Position numbers and translations under genes: made by a program
In this document: positions 1 through 13,200 of the stretch, piece by piece
Position numbering within the stretch: the stretch's first letter is position 1
Layout: each line of letters starts with the position of its first letter
Notes under the pieces: generated by a model
Database searches by the model: none
Seen by the model: only the letters and a program-made list of their open reading frames with translations
What the model was told of the DNA's origin: nothing
Assembly (NCBI GenBank): GCA_036971475.1
Contig: JBAIZL010000004.1
Span: forward strand, 66,122,240 to 66,186,239
DNA length: 64,000 nucleotides
Origin: Prosapia bicincta
Lineage: Eukaryota; Arthropoda; Insecta; Hemiptera; Cercopidae
Direction of reading: 5' to 3'

Positions 1-465
1 CTGGAACATAACTGTGAAGCAGAATTTATTAGTATGTATATTTTATTTTGGTGGTATGGTGTGAGCTGGGCGGTCAGTAAGGACAGCGGCCGTCTGTGTG
101 TGTCGTGGGTGGGGTCATATCTACTCAGTGAGGAAATGAGTGTTGATGTTGTATGTGCGTGAGCCTGTTTGTAGAACTTTGTTGCTAAGTGTCGGAGGTG
201 TTGTTTGATGAAAGGCACTTTCAAGTCAGTGTGAAGCAGTGTTAATCTTGTACATCTAGGTGCCTTCGTGATTATTCGCAAAACCTTGTTTTGGAATAAC
301 TGTAGTCTGCGTGTGCGTGTGTTGCCTGCATGGCCCCAGACGGGTGATGCGTAAGTGAGTATGCTGCGCAACATAGATACGTATATAGTACTGGCCGCCC
401 GTAGTGAAAGTGGGCTTGTTCTGTTAAGCATAGGAGTATATTCTTTTTTGTCAAATGTCATTACT
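1..465. other. Unassigned sequence at the left edge
   Basis: About 460 bases upstream of the piggyBac subterminal repeats. It is rich in GTGTG/TGTGT words. I see no coding exon, RNA gene or known repeat here. Short open frames on either strand lack recognisable motifs. Confidence 0.4.
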
Positions 466-469
466 ACAC

Positions 470-575
470 CATCTATTGGTTAATATTTGAACTTCTTCGG
501 TATTTGTTAGGCCATCTATTGGTCATTATTTGAACTTCTTTGGTGTCATCTGCTAGGCCATCTATTGGTAAATAA
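470..575 (+). repeat. Three subterminal direct repeats upstream of the piggyBac ORF
   Basis: The word CCATCTATTGGT recurs at about 470, 513 and 558. Each copy is followed by a similar TTTGAACTTCTT(C/T)GG or AATCGAAG stretch and spaced about 43-46 bases apart. Their place just upstream of a piggyBac-type transposase suggests subterminal transposase-binding repeats. I did not find a left terminal inverted repeat matching the right end at 2832, so the left boundary is uncertain. Confidence 0.5.
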
Positions 576-822
576 TCGAAGTAATGTAATGTTTTTTGAT
601 CAACCATCTGGAAATCAGCTGACATTTCATGTTTGTCAGACAGGAAGTGTTTTTGTATGTATTTAAGCTAAAAACAGTTGTAGATCACATTTTCCGTTTA
701 CTCAGTTTTGTTAGGTTATAAGTAAATTATTGTTCTATAGTGTAGTGTGAATATTTAGTAAACAAGTTTTTAGTATAGATATTTTTGTTTGTGAGTAAGC
801 CAATTATTTTGTTTTTTCTGTA

Positions 823-2526
823 ATGGATCCTATGTTTGAAGGAAAAGTACTTACACAAAGTAGGTTACTAGAAATTTTTACAGACATCGCGTCTGACACA
901 GAAAAAAGTGATGATGTTAATGATGTTGAGGAAAATAGTTTTTCAAGTGATGATGAGACTGTAATTAGTTCTAATAGGTTACCTGACAATAGTGTACCAG
1001 ATATTTATTGGAAGAAAACAGGACCATCCACTATAAAAATAGATAATTTTGATAGTTCAAAATCAGGCCTAAAGTCAGAAATAAATGCAAATTCTCATCC
1101 AACTGAATTGGACTTATTTTTGGAGTTGTTTGGTGGAGACTTGGTTGAACACATTTGCAATGAAACTAACAGATATTATAGGCAGCTTGTAGATTTAGTT
1201 TTAGTCAAAGAAAAAAGCAAATTACAGTTTTGGAGAGATACTGATGTTGGGGAGATGTATATTTTTGTAGCCCTTATGATTCTAATGGCTCATGTAAAAA
1301 AGACAACAATAAAAGAGTACTGGGCAACTGATGAAATATTATGTACGCCTTTTTCCAACAGAGTTATGCCACAAAATCGGTTTTTGCTCCTACTAAGGTG
1401 TCTTCATTTTGTAAATAATGAAGAAGTGGACAGATCTAATAGGTTGTATAAAATAGAACCTATTGTACTATACTTCAACAAAAAAGTATCAGAAATTTTC
1501 ACACCATTTGAAAGTTTGTGCATTGATGAAAGTTTAGTGTTGTGGAAAGGGCGACTACTTTTTAAGCAGTTTATACCAAGCAAACGTGCACGGTTTGGTA
1601 TCAAAATATTTGCACTTAGTGATTGTGAAACAGGTCTTATGATGAAAATAATAATTTATACTGGGAAAGATACAAACTTGGAATACCCACAATACAGCCT
1701 GCCAACAAATGTAGTTTTGTCATTGTTGAATGATTACTCTAATAAAAACCACCATTTGTGTATCGATAACTGGTATACTAGCCCGATACTCTTAGACCTG
1801 TTACTTAAAAAAAAAAGTATACTGTTGTGGGACCATTCGTTCGAATAGAAAAGGCCTTCCACCACCACCAGCTAAAAAACTTAAAAAAGGGGAGACTGAT
1901 GTTTCCTACTCTGAAAAGGCAACATATGTTCATTGGATGGATCGACGAGATGTTCGTATTTTATCCTCTATCCACAATGACATAACTATGATTGACAGTA
2001 AGAAGACTGACAGACTAACTGGAAATAAAATACAAAAACCAAGTTGTATATTAGATTATAACAATCACATGGGAGCTGTAGATTCAAGTGATATGCAAAT
2101 GAGTTCAGTTCGAACCGGACGAAAAAGTGTCAAGTGGTATAAAAAGCTTTTTCAGCATATTCTTGACATAACCATTAGAAATGTAATGATATTACATAAT
2201 AGATATACAGGAGAAAAGTGTTCTCTTGCTGAATTTCGTTTGTGTGTGATCCGACAAATCATTGACAAATTTCATATCTAGAGATTGAAAAATAGAGGAA
2301 GACGTTCATCATCAATAGACTCACCTCTTCGACTTAAAGAAAAACATTTTCCCTCACTAATACCACCAACTAAAAAACAAAATCCAACTAGAGTGTGTCA
2401 TGTGTGTGCTCACACAAGTGTGGGAGTGAAGAAAAGAAAAGAGTCTAGGTACATGGTAAAACTTGTGACATTTCATTGTGTGTTGTACCTTCTTTTGAAC
2501 TGTTCCATACAGTGAAAAACTATTGA
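823..2526 (+). pseudogene. piggyBac-type transposase, broken by two frameshifts and one stop
   Basis: Cut-and-paste DNA transposase of the piggyBac superfamily (DDE_Tnp_1_7), which acts in the nucleus at TTAA targets. The first block, 823-1848, gives 341 residues with an acidic N-terminus, the conserved block ending CIDESLVLWKGRL (first catalytic Asp) and the CIDNWYTS block (second Asp). A run of ten A at 1807-1816 shifts the frame; reading resumes with a block ending in RSNRKGLPPPPAKK. The third block, NHMGAVDSSDMQ, carries the third Asp and lies in 1937-2281. A TAG at about 2279 interrupts the C-terminus. A further frame change near 2458 precedes the Cys-rich tail (CHVC...CDISLCVVPSFELFH), ending at TGA 2524-2526. 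The element is inactive as it stands but only lightly decayed. Confidence 0.9.
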
Positions 2527-2836
2527 ACTATATTATTTTCAATGAGTTTATATATGAATATACTTGTATAAAACTATTTCCTATTTATTATTACCTATAT
2601 TTGCCAATGTTTGTATAAAAATTGACATAACATCTCTTCGTAGGTAAGGTTAAGTTGGAAATTAACAAAAAAAATTTTTTGAAGAATAAATAGGGGTTTT
2701 GTATTTTATTTATTTTTTATTTATTATTTGGAACATTAAAAGTTAAAATATCTCAAAATCAGGAAAATATTTTTAAAAAAACCTCGCTCCTATAGGTGAC
2801 GCTAGTATTGAGAAACCCCGCTCCTGAAAAGGTTAA
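2527..2836 (+). mobile_element. Right end of the piggyBac element with TTAA target
   Basis: The 3' flank of the transposase runs through AT-rich sequence to a terminal block whose reverse complement begins CCTTTTCAGGAGCGGGG and is bordered by TTAA at 2833-2836, the piggyBac target site. The repeated CTCGCTCCT / CCGCTCCT words at 2784-2823 look like terminal and internal repeats. This supports a right boundary at 2832. Confidence 0.6.
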
Positions 2837-4130
2837 ATAGAATCCCTCCAGCCCTTACCATATACAATCTAAGACTCTCTTCCTCAGAGTTGCCTAAAAG
2901 ACGCCTAGTAAGCTTACGCTAAAAGCTGCGATCAAATTTAAAACATTTGTATGACGTTTTTAACATTTAACGACGTAAAACTTTATAGCCTAAATAAGGA
3001 TCACCGGGACGCCCAACAGTGATCAAACGTTGGTTTGAAGAGAAAGCTCAAAACCCCCTAAGACTTACGCTTTAGCTAGAAGCAATTGCAGCTAGAATAT
3101 GCTCAAGACTGATGCATGTATTCATAAACCATAGCTATTCTACAATATCCCTTAAAAGTTAGTTTAGGTTAGGGTAGGTTGTTTATAAGCCAACAATACT
3201 GTTATCATCGGTAATACTTGAGTCGGTAAACTAAGGACTTGGAATAACACGATATAATGGATAAAAATATTTCAGTACAAAATACTAATACAATATTTCT
3301 AGTGCATAAATCCTTACCATTTACCTATATTGCAATGGAATGGTAAATTATCTACGATAGATTTGACTATAGGAAAGCACAAAATTATGTTTCTCAGGTT
3401 AGCTAGGTAAATACATCTGTGTTGGAAGAGCGGGGTCATCGCTAAATGTGGCTGCTTTGTCCTGACAGAGACGTAGCTATACTAAGAGGCAGTCTGTGAA
3501 TAATTACGTGGGTAGAAAGTAAATTTAGAAAGCACGTTGAATGTAAACAGATAGTTAAGTTTAGCAGGTGTGTTGAATAGAGGAACGTGACGAAAACAAA
3601 GGATGTTACCCGGCGCTCAACATCTGTTGCTTGGTTTTATCGGATATTTACTTAATCTCAACTGCCCGTGCCCAGCCCTCCTTCTTAATATAAGTACAAA
3701 TACAATTTACCAAATACGAATTACCAACTTGATAATATGAAATAACTTTCTTAGTTCCCAAAATTACTTGATAATGGAGTGGGTTTTAAAAGTGAAATTA
3801 TTATTTCAAAACTATAGTTAATAGGATTTAATCATAATCGTTATTTATATACGGTTTGCGGCGGTTAAAAATCACTTGTTTCTTGTTGTGAATATATTTA
3901 TGAACATCATATAAGAACGTATTTGCCCAACAATCTGTTAAGTGTTACCAAAACAATAAATATTGTAAATAACTTAAGATCATAGTGAAATAAACAGGAC
4001 GATAAAAATGAAAGGTGATTTGAAGGGGGGGGAGAGAGAGAGAGAGTACATGTATCTCAAATTCTGACCAATAGGAGTCGAATTGGTGGTAGTGTAGTTA
4101 CCGTAAGTAGTGTTGAAGAACTAATGTAAA
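2837..4130. other. Non-coding stretch before the cuticle gene
   Basis: No gene is recognised. Sequence at about 3500-3720 (TGAATGTAAACAGATAGTTA, then a CTCAACATCTGT block) resembles 56,890-57,100, so it is a copy of a dispersed repeat found several times in this window. The true first exon and promoter of the cuticle gene may lie here or further upstream; insect cuticle genes often begin with a tiny exon coding only a few residues. I could not identify it. Confidence 0.4.
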
Positions 4131-4184
4131 ATGTGTCACGTGGTACAAAGTAACATTGTACTCAGTGATTGTTTCCTGTTGCAG

Positions 4185-4277
4185 TTGGTGATAGGTCTGG
4201 TAGTGACGCAAGTCAACGGCGACCCCAGAAGTTTCATCGACTTCCAGACGTATCCGACATTTAACGAAGATAACCAG
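4185..4277 (+). CDS. Cuticle gene exon: signal peptide end and mature N-terminus
   Basis: Preceded by a pyrimidine-rich acceptor (TTGTTTCCTGTTGCAG) and followed by the donor CAG|GTATGT. Exactly 31 codons, phase 0 at both ends. It encodes LVIGLVVTQVNG followed by a hydrophilic stretch. The upstream in-frame ATG at 4131 would add 18 residues and also give a plausible signal peptide, so the splice acceptor and the ATG are competing models. Confidence 0.8.
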
Positions 4278-7200
4278 GTATGTTCTCCTTTACCACTATT
4301 CTCCAGTCACTTAACTTTAAAAATAACTATAAAGAGTTCAAACAAAATACAATTTTGTTGTTCCCATGGTAACGGGTGATCAACGAACACATTTTACCAC
4401 CTGGACTTTACATCTCTCATTCTCCTTCCCTAGCTTTTAAAGGGGACTGTTATTACGCAGTTTTTCTGTTCGTAATGTGTAGCATTATTTAACTGATTCT
4501 ACATTGTGTTTCGCACACAGATCGTGCGTAAATATAATTTTGTTGTTCCCATGGTAACGGGTGATCAACGAACACATTTTACCACCTGGACTTTACATCT
4601 CTCATTCTCCTCCTCTAGCTTTTAAAGGGGACGGTTATCCGACAGTTTTCCAGTTCATAAAGTGTAGCATTATTTAACTGATTCTACATTGTGTGAGTCG
4701 CACACAGATCGTGCGTAAATATAATTTTGTTGTTCCCATGGTAACGGGTGATCAACGAACACATTTTACCACCTGGACTTTACATCTCTCATTCTCCTCC
4801 TCTAGCTTTTAAAGGGGACGGTTATCCGACAGTTTTCCAGTTCATAAAGTGTAGCATTATTTAACTGATTCTACATTGTGTGTGTCGCACACAGATCGTG
4901 CGTAAATATAATTTTGTTGTTCCCATGGTAACGGATGATCAACGAACACATTTTACCACCTGGACTTTACATCTCTCATTCTCCTCCTCTAGCTTTTAAA
5001 GGGGACGGTTATCCGACAGTTTTCCAGTTCATAAAGTGTAGCATTGTTATTCAACTGATTCTACATTGTGTGAGTCGCACACAAATTGTGCGTAATATAT
5101 GATACATTTATACCACTCAGTCAGTGATGGACGGGACATGCGAACATTCCGAGTAAGCTCTCCAAGTAGTACTCCCACCGGCGCACGAGAAGTCCCCTGG
5201 TCCAAGGCAGGTCAAAATGATAAGGTCATTCTCAAAAACATTTCTAACACAAGATTTACAGAAAATTACAATGCGGAAACGAGATCATATATAATTTATT
5301 TTGTGTTCCATTTCTTATGAAAATTAGTCTTTTACATGTCTTTAAATATTTATACTATTTACTAAAATATTACTACCAAAAAACTACAGTACGGTTAGGT
5401 TATGTTTGTAAGTCAGGCATACATCGACAGCGCATGCGCAGAACTGAAAACCGAGCGTGACTCATTTCTACACCACGGTTCTTCTCGTGTGCCGGTAGGA
5501 GTACCAACATGTGTCTAAGAAGAATCACTGCCTTTACAATTACAATATTACTTAATGTCTAGCCACTTCAGATATTTAATAATATCAAACATATGTGACT
5601 CGTGCACAGATTAAATAAAAATGTTGCGTATGATATATTTAAATAACTCCCACTATACGAGTAACAATCCTAATATCCACGGGCGTGTTTACCCCCTAAG
5701 AGGTAGCTCCTAAACCCTCCGAACTTCGTCTCATTTTATAGTGTCTCCACTCCTACAGGATTTTAGGAGTATTAAAAGCTTCTTGGCAGTCGACTTCCTC
5801 TCGACCCACTCGCCAGGCACTGGCCCACATCAATGTAATTTATTTTTATTTTAATTTTCAAACAAAAATGTTATCATTTTTTAAAATTCTACAAGAAATT
5901 GTAAAAAGTGCGACTAAAATATAACAAAATGCTTCGACATTTGTTGATTCCATCTTCGCGTGAGCTACTAGTAATCACTTACACTTTTTAAAAAATGTAT
6001 TAACTTGCCTATAGTAGCACTTACTTTGCTTGTTGAGGACGGCCGTTTCGGAAGATGTGTCCTTTTATCAACTCAGACGGTAACAATAAGAGTTACGGTC
6101 TGAGTTGACAAAGGGACACATCTCCCGAAATGGCCGTCCTCAACAAGCAAAGTAAGTGATGCTATAGGTAAGTTAAAACATTTTTTAAAAAGTGTAAGTG
6201 AAAATGCTTCGTATTTCAGAACAAAAACTGTGATTTACTATAACTAAATAGAAGAATGTACCCCGCAGGGGGGTGCGGACTAGCCGCACCTACGAGGGAT
6301 TTGGCGTCCCTCGCGGTACCCTAGCCTAACACTACACCACTCACAAAGCATACACACACCAACACAATCTATACACATTTCAACACTTACACCTTCTCTT
6401 AGGGAATTTTGACTGGTCAGAACCGTTGCGCGTTGGGAGTGCTGAAAAGTCCAGAGCTTGACAAACTCTGGTCTGGGACGCTGCTGTGAGCTTGCTCTGC
6501 CGAAGACGTATGCGCGGTTGCTGGTCCGCTAGCCACTTCGGTCCTTGGTCAGGGAGTGTCCGCGGTGCACAGGTGTCGGAGCCTGTGCACAGTATTACGA
6601 GTTCTCGACTGATGCCCATCCAGTCGAGCTAAGGAGGAAACTATGGGCCCCAGAGTTCTGGGGGTTGGAAATGATCGAAAGTGATCCATGGGTGTACCCG
6701 TTCTCATAGTCTAACGCCTGACACGATGGTTAGCTTAAAAACAAATTATGGAAAACCAACAAATGTCCAACCAGAGTAGTGTAAAGAGGCGTCGTGAGGT
6801 TTCTCCGAAAATGCCTAGAGAAGTAAATACGAGGAAAGAAATGATTTTAGAATCACCAAAGTTTTTAGTTGTGTCTTGCACAGAAGCTGGCAAAGATCTT
6901 TCTAAAGTATCGCCTTTTGTAATTCAAAAGGCTATAACTGGATGCGCAGCAGGACCCGTCTCTTCCATAAGGAAGTTACGGAACGGAACACTGCTGTTGG
7001 AAACAAGCACTTCGAAGCAGTCACAATTATTATTAAAAATGTCCTCCTTCTTTGATCAGGTCAAGGTTTCGGTGGCTCCCCACAAAACCTTGAACTCATC
7101 AAAGGGAGTAATATCATGCAGGGATCTTTTGTATGTCCATGAGGACGAAATAAAATCCGAACTGAAATCTGAAGGTGTTACAGATGTCGTAAGAATTATG

Positions 7201-10200
7201 AGGATGGAAAACGGTCAGAGAGTTCCAACAACATCATCCTGACATTCGGGAAACCATCTATCCCGGAATACCTATATGCGGGCTATCAACGGCTTTCTGT
7301 TAGGCCCTACGTTCCCAATCCACGCCGGTGCTTTAAATGCCAACGTTTTGGACACGTAAGTTCTTCTTGCTCCAAGCCAGAGGTATGCGGACAGTGTGCA
7401 TCTGAAGGCCATACTGATAAGGTTTGCACAAGTGCTCCGAAATGCCCAAACTGTGCTGGTGATCACCCTGCTCGCTCCTTTAACTGCCCAAAGTTCAAGG
7501 AGGAGAAAGCGATCCTCAGCATAATGGCAAAGGACAAAACATCTTTCCACGAAGCGAAAAAGAAGTTCAAGTGAACTCAACCTAGACTTGAAACGAAATC
7601 TTATGCTTCAGCTATCACCACTGAGAAGTCGTGTTCCAACTGCGTTGAGCTAAACAAGAAAATTGAAGTTCTCACGGAGCAAGTTAGCCAGCTATTAGCT
7701 TTGGTGACGAAAAATTCTGTTTCCAACTTAAATAATAATGTTGAATGTGCGAAGAAATCTCCATTGCCAGATACCTCTGGTAGAGTTAGAAGAAGCAAGA
7801 CACTATTAGAGACAAGTGTGAAACCTATTCCAACTATGAGTAATAGTAATAAAAATAACAATAACAACAAAACTGCACCTGTGAAAGTGGGTGCAAAATT
7901 AAAAGCGACTCAAAAGAGGATCATTTCTAACTCCCCTTCTGAGTCAAAAAATTCCTCAGATTCCACCACTACAATAGTGGTGATGGATTCTGATGACACT
8001 TTGCCTGGAACGTCCAACATTCCAGGCCGACAAATTGTCAATGACGGCAGTGAGAGCCAGGTGAATCCATTTCACTAAATACAATGTCCACACCTAAACA
8101 AACCGTGATTCAGTGGAACATTAACGGTGTTAGAAGTCACATTGAGGATCTCAAATTAATTGTAAGAGATGTGTCCCCTATGTACATTTGTATTCAGGAG
8201 ACACATCTTCACGAATCGCACAATTTCCATCTAAGGGAGTATTCAGTTTACAGATCAGACTTCGTTACAGAAAATCGAGCTAGAGGTGGCGTAGCCATTC
8301 TAGCCCGTGACTGTGTCGACGCCGTTTCTCTGAACTTAATAACTCCCTTACAAGCAGTAGCAATTCAAACAGCTGTTCCATACAAACTCACTCTCTGTTG
8401 TGTCTACTTCCCACCAAGTGACAACCTGCAACAGAGAGATCTTGTAGACCTTATGAATCAGTTGCCGACTCCGTTTTTATTAGTGGGCGATTTCAATGCC
8501 CACCATGTTTCATGGGGTTCCCCAGAATGCAACCCGCGAGGTAATCTGATCGAAAGCATCAGATCGGAACTGGATTTATACCTGCTAAATGACGGTTCTC
8601 CGACACATTTAGCAGCGTCAACAGGTGGATGGACAGCTGTAGACTTGTCATTATGCAGTCCTGTCTTGGCTACAAGGCTAAAATGGTCAGCATTGCCTGA
8701 TCTTTACAGTAGCGACCACATTCCTATTGAGATCTCTTTGTGTGACCCCTCACCCTGTTGTGTTCGACATCCCCGTTGGATCCTGAAAAAAGCCAACTGG
8801 GAACAATTTTCACAAGATCTAGAATCACTGGACGTGGATTACTTGGCTCCCATTGATGACATTGTCAATTCATTTACAAAAACCGTTTTGAATGCCGCCG
8901 GAAAGGCAATTCCGAAAACCTCATCCAAACCACGACGACCACCTGTTCCGTGGTGGAATAATGAGTGCACTGTGATCCTTCGTCAACGGAGAAAAGCTTT
9001 GAACCAGTTCAAGAGACATCCAACGAGTGAAAACCTGGAAAAATATAAAATCTTCCGTGCGAAAGCACGGAGAATATTTAGGCAAAGTAAACGAGAATCA
9101 TGGTCGCAGTACATTGGCACAATTACAAGAACTACAGCTCCATCTACAGTATGGAAGAAATTACGATCAGTCTGTGGCATTTCCGTTCCGATGCCATTAA
9201 TTTCATTAAGGCATTCGGATGGTGTTTTGACCACGGACTGTGAGGAAATTGCCAATGTGCTAGCGTTATCGTTTTCAAAACATTCTTCATCTTCTGCATA
9301 CAAGGACGCTTTCCAGGTGTACAAACGTAAACAGGAAGCCTTACCTTTCACCATTGGAGTGTCTGGAGATTCTTGTTTAAATAACCATTTCTCTATCGAC
9401 GAACTAGAGTCAGCTCTCTCGTCAACGAAGGATTCTGCTCCAGGCCCGGATGATATTGTATACTCCATGATTAAAAATCTACCACCGTCGGCAAAACTAG
9501 TTCTCCTTCGGATATACAACCGTATATTCGAGGAGCACGGCTTTCCCGATGCATGGTTAGAAGCGACAATAATTCCTCTTCTAAAACAAGGAAAGGACAA
9601 AACTAATCCCAGTAGTTACAGACCCATCTCTCTGACCAGCTGCTTATGCAAACTACTGGAGAAGATGGTCAACCGTCGTCTTGTCTGGTATCTAGAAACA
9701 AACAAACTTCTTTCTAACGTTCAGTGTGGTTCCAGACAAGGACGTTCATCAGTTGACCAATTGGTTTTGTTGGAGTCAGCTATACAGAATGCCTTCATCT
9801 TACGACAAACACTGGTAGCTGTTTTCTTTGACCTTGAGAAGGCATATGACATGGCATGGAGAAGAGGAATTTTGAACGTATTGAAATCATGGGGTATACA
9901 AGGTAACATCCTTGCTTTTATAAAAAATTATTTGAATAACAGGACTTTCCGTGTACGTCTAGGAGGCATATATTCTAATCGTTGCGAACTAGAGAATGGT
10001 GTACCACAGGGTGGCGTTTTGAGTGTGACGCTGTTTGCTGTTGCCATTAACAGCGTCACTTCAAACGTACAGCCACCGGTCCACTGTTCCCTGTTTGTAG
10101 ACGATTTTTGTATATATATGGCTGCTAGAAGTATGGCAACAGCGGAAAGATCCTTACAATTAGTAATTAATAAATTGCAAGAATGGACCAAATGTACGGG

Positions 10201-13200
10201 CTTCAAGTTTTCGGCTTCGAAGACCCAGTGTATAGCATTTAGTCGTCGCAGGCAACATCAGGAACCTATTCTTTATCTTGATGGTACGCGGATAATGTGA
10301 GATTTTTGGGTCTTTTATTTGATAAAAGACTTTCATGGAATTCGCATGTGCGTGATTTGAGGACCCGGTGCAGCAAGATATTGGATATGTTGAGAGTTCT
10401 AAGTGGTACAAATTGGGGAGCAGACAGAACCTGTATGCTCCGTTTCTATCGCGCCGTTGTAAGATCGCGCATAGATTACGGCTGTATAGCCTATTCATCT
10501 GCTCGACCTACGGTTCTGAAACTCCTGGATTCAATACATCACGCTGGCCTTAGACTTTCTACTGGTGCTTTTAGATCAAGCCCAATCTCCAGCCTTCTAG
10601 TTGAAGCTGGAGAACCATCTCTCTCAATGCGACGTCAAATGCTACAAATATCATATTACACTGGTCTTCGAAGTAAACCTAAACATCCGGCATTCAAAGC
10701 AGTTTTTGATAACTATCTCGAGGATCGTTACAACGTGCGTCAACGTTCAACTGCTCCTTTCGGAATAAGAACGTTGCGCATTTTTAGCAATCTAAATTTA
10801 CAACATCCACCTATATTCGAACGAACATCATGCTACATCCCTCCATGGACAATACAAAAGCCAAAATGTGACTTCTCATTGTCCATGTACCTAAAACACA
10901 ATACTCCTGACATTATTTATCGTCAGGAGTTTTTGCAGATTCAACAAACTCACCAACATACTGTGACTATATTCACAGACGGTTCAAAACTGGACAATGG
11001 GATAGGTTGTGCATTTTATATGGAAGGACAAACTTTCACTTACGGATTGCCCTCAGCCTGTAGCGTTTTTACTGCAGAACTTTATGCAATTTTCCAAGCT
11101 TTAAGATCAATTCCGTCTGCAAAATCTAAATATCTTGTGTGTTGTGATTCCAAAAGTGCTCTCCAGGCTATTCAGGAAATGTACACTAAGAACCCTTTAG
11201 TTGGAGACATCTTGTGCTCTATACACAGGCTCCAATTACGAGGTGTCGAGGTGTCATTTCTCTGGGTGCCTGGTCACTGTGGAATATTCGGAAACACTAA
11301 AGCAGATGAAGGTGCAAAATTAGCTACAGGTATGTTGCCATCGACACAACGTGTGATGGCATCAGATTTTGTATGCAAAGTTAAAACTACATTACTCTCT
11401 GTTTGGAATGAAGAATGGCAAAATGTAAATAGAAACAAGCTGAGGGACATCAAAAATACCGTCCGACCATGGAGGACATCTGTTCGTTCGAATCGTAGGG
11501 AGGAAGTGGTGGTAACTCGACTTCGCATCGGCCACTCCTTGTTAACGCATGGATGGTTGATGCGACATGAGGATCCACCACTATGTCCGTTTTGTAGAAA
11601 TAATATTACAATCAAGCATATCCTGCTTGATTGTGATAAGTTGGAAAATTTGTATATACGTTACGATCTTCGAGGTAGTTTAAAGGTGGTTTTAAGAGAC
11701 GATGTCACGGCTATCGACCGTGTCCTCGCTTTCTTACGCCACCTTAATCTATTTAACAATATTTAAATTTTTTATAATTTTAGGTTCTTTAATTTTTAAT
11801 CACAATTAGTTTTAAACATTTATTTTGTTAATTTTGATTAATTTTATGTAATATTTATTTTTAAAACTTAACTTTAGTTAGGCGATGATAACCTAAATAG
11901 GTTTTTCGCCTGGAAAAAAAAAAAAAAAAAAAAAAAATAGAAGAATGTAAGGTTGGAAAAGATTTTATTCATTAATTTTGAACCATTTTGTTCCAAGTAT
12001 TTACTCTTCTTTTTAAAATTTAGTGTATAATTTCAAAGAATTGTCAATTTTTAATTTAAAATTTAAATAGCAAAAAGTGCAGTGATATGGGGGACCTAGT
12101 AGATGAGTCGCAGCCCAGTATGGCGAGTGGGTCGGGAGAGAGTTGAGTTCCGAGAAGAATTTTAATCTTCCGGGTATCATATAGGAGAGTAAACGCCCAA
12201 CAATGGACTTACAGAATTCAGTACATAATAGATGACATTATAACAGAATATGATTGAAATGAAACGCCAGACATATGCCTATATTTAAATTGTGAAAGAT
12301 ATAGGCCTATACCTTTATATGAGTTAATTAAATTATTAATTTAATATGAAATGAAATACTAATTGTATACCTTATGTATTAACTAAACTAAAAATATCAA
12401 TTTCATTAAACTGAAAAGTTGGAGTAGGCTACATTATATCAACCTGAATCAAACTAGTTTCTTTAATCAATCATACATATTGCAACTACCACTCAGAGAC
12501 AGCTGCTATTGATTGCTATGAAATAATTGCCTTATTTATAATAATATATTGATAAATCTACATTCAAAACATTAATATTTTTTAATAATAATTTTAATCC
12601 CCATTTTCTATTTTAATTACTAGTTAAAACATATTTTACAATTTAATATGGCAATAAAATTTGCATAAAACTATAAAATATCTGCAATAGGCTGCATATG
12701 AATCGAATCCAGACTCTGTGACTTTTCGTGTTGTGATTACAGGTAGTGTACGAGTTTAGGTATGCGATAGACGAGCCACGTTATGCCGTGATCAACGACA
12801 GATGGGAACACCGGATTGGTCGGTTCGTCAAGGGGGCGTACAGTTTGCTCGAACCGTCGGGGAAGATCAGGACAGTCAACTACGAAGTGGATGGCAAGAA
12901 GGGCTTCACTGCAGTGGTGGAAACAAAATTCCCAGGTCTGTATTACAAGGAGTTTATCTAAGACACCTTAAACTAATTTTACACTACTTAACTAAGTGAA
13001 TACGTAATTGCTTACTTGCTGACGCGTTTCAAAACAGTCGTTCCTTTTACGAAGCTTCAGTAAGTAACCAATTACGTATTCACTTAGTTAAGTAGCTTAA
13101 AATTAGTTTAATCAGTGAATTCAAGATGATTACATCAAGAAACTTCAACTTTAAGACACCTTATTAGATTATGTATCGTACACAGGGTCAGTCTCGTAGG

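Larger units (their letters stand above)
6261..11937 (+). mobile_element. Full-length RNase H-encoding non-LTR retrotransposon
   Basis: A 5.7-kb LINE with a GC-rich 5' UTR (6261-6747, starting CCCCGCAGGGGGGTGCGG), ORF1, ORF2 and an A-tail of about 24 bases (11,914-11,937). The direct repeat AAATAGAAGAATGTA flanks it at 6246-6260 and 11,935-11,949, a 15-bp target-site duplication. This shows a complete insertion, recent enough for the duplication to be identical. The order endonuclease-RT-RNase H with poly(A) fits the I/LOA-like part of the non-LTR tree; the clade is an inference. It lies in the first visible intron of the cuticle gene in the sense direction. Confidence 0.93.

Noticed and set aside
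4351..5098. CRISPR-like repeat array
   Set aside because: Units are contiguous 187-bp tandem copies without variable spacers, in a eukaryotic intron.
8983..9600. 205-residue - strand frame
   Set aside because: Antisense shadow of LINE ORF2.
12746..12961. Reading the RR exon straight through as a 71-residue protein ending at 12,961
   Set aside because: A donor at 12,935/12,936 and in-frame continuation at 16,383 and 21,640 give a normal cuticle protein; the read-through adds only a few residues into a repeat.
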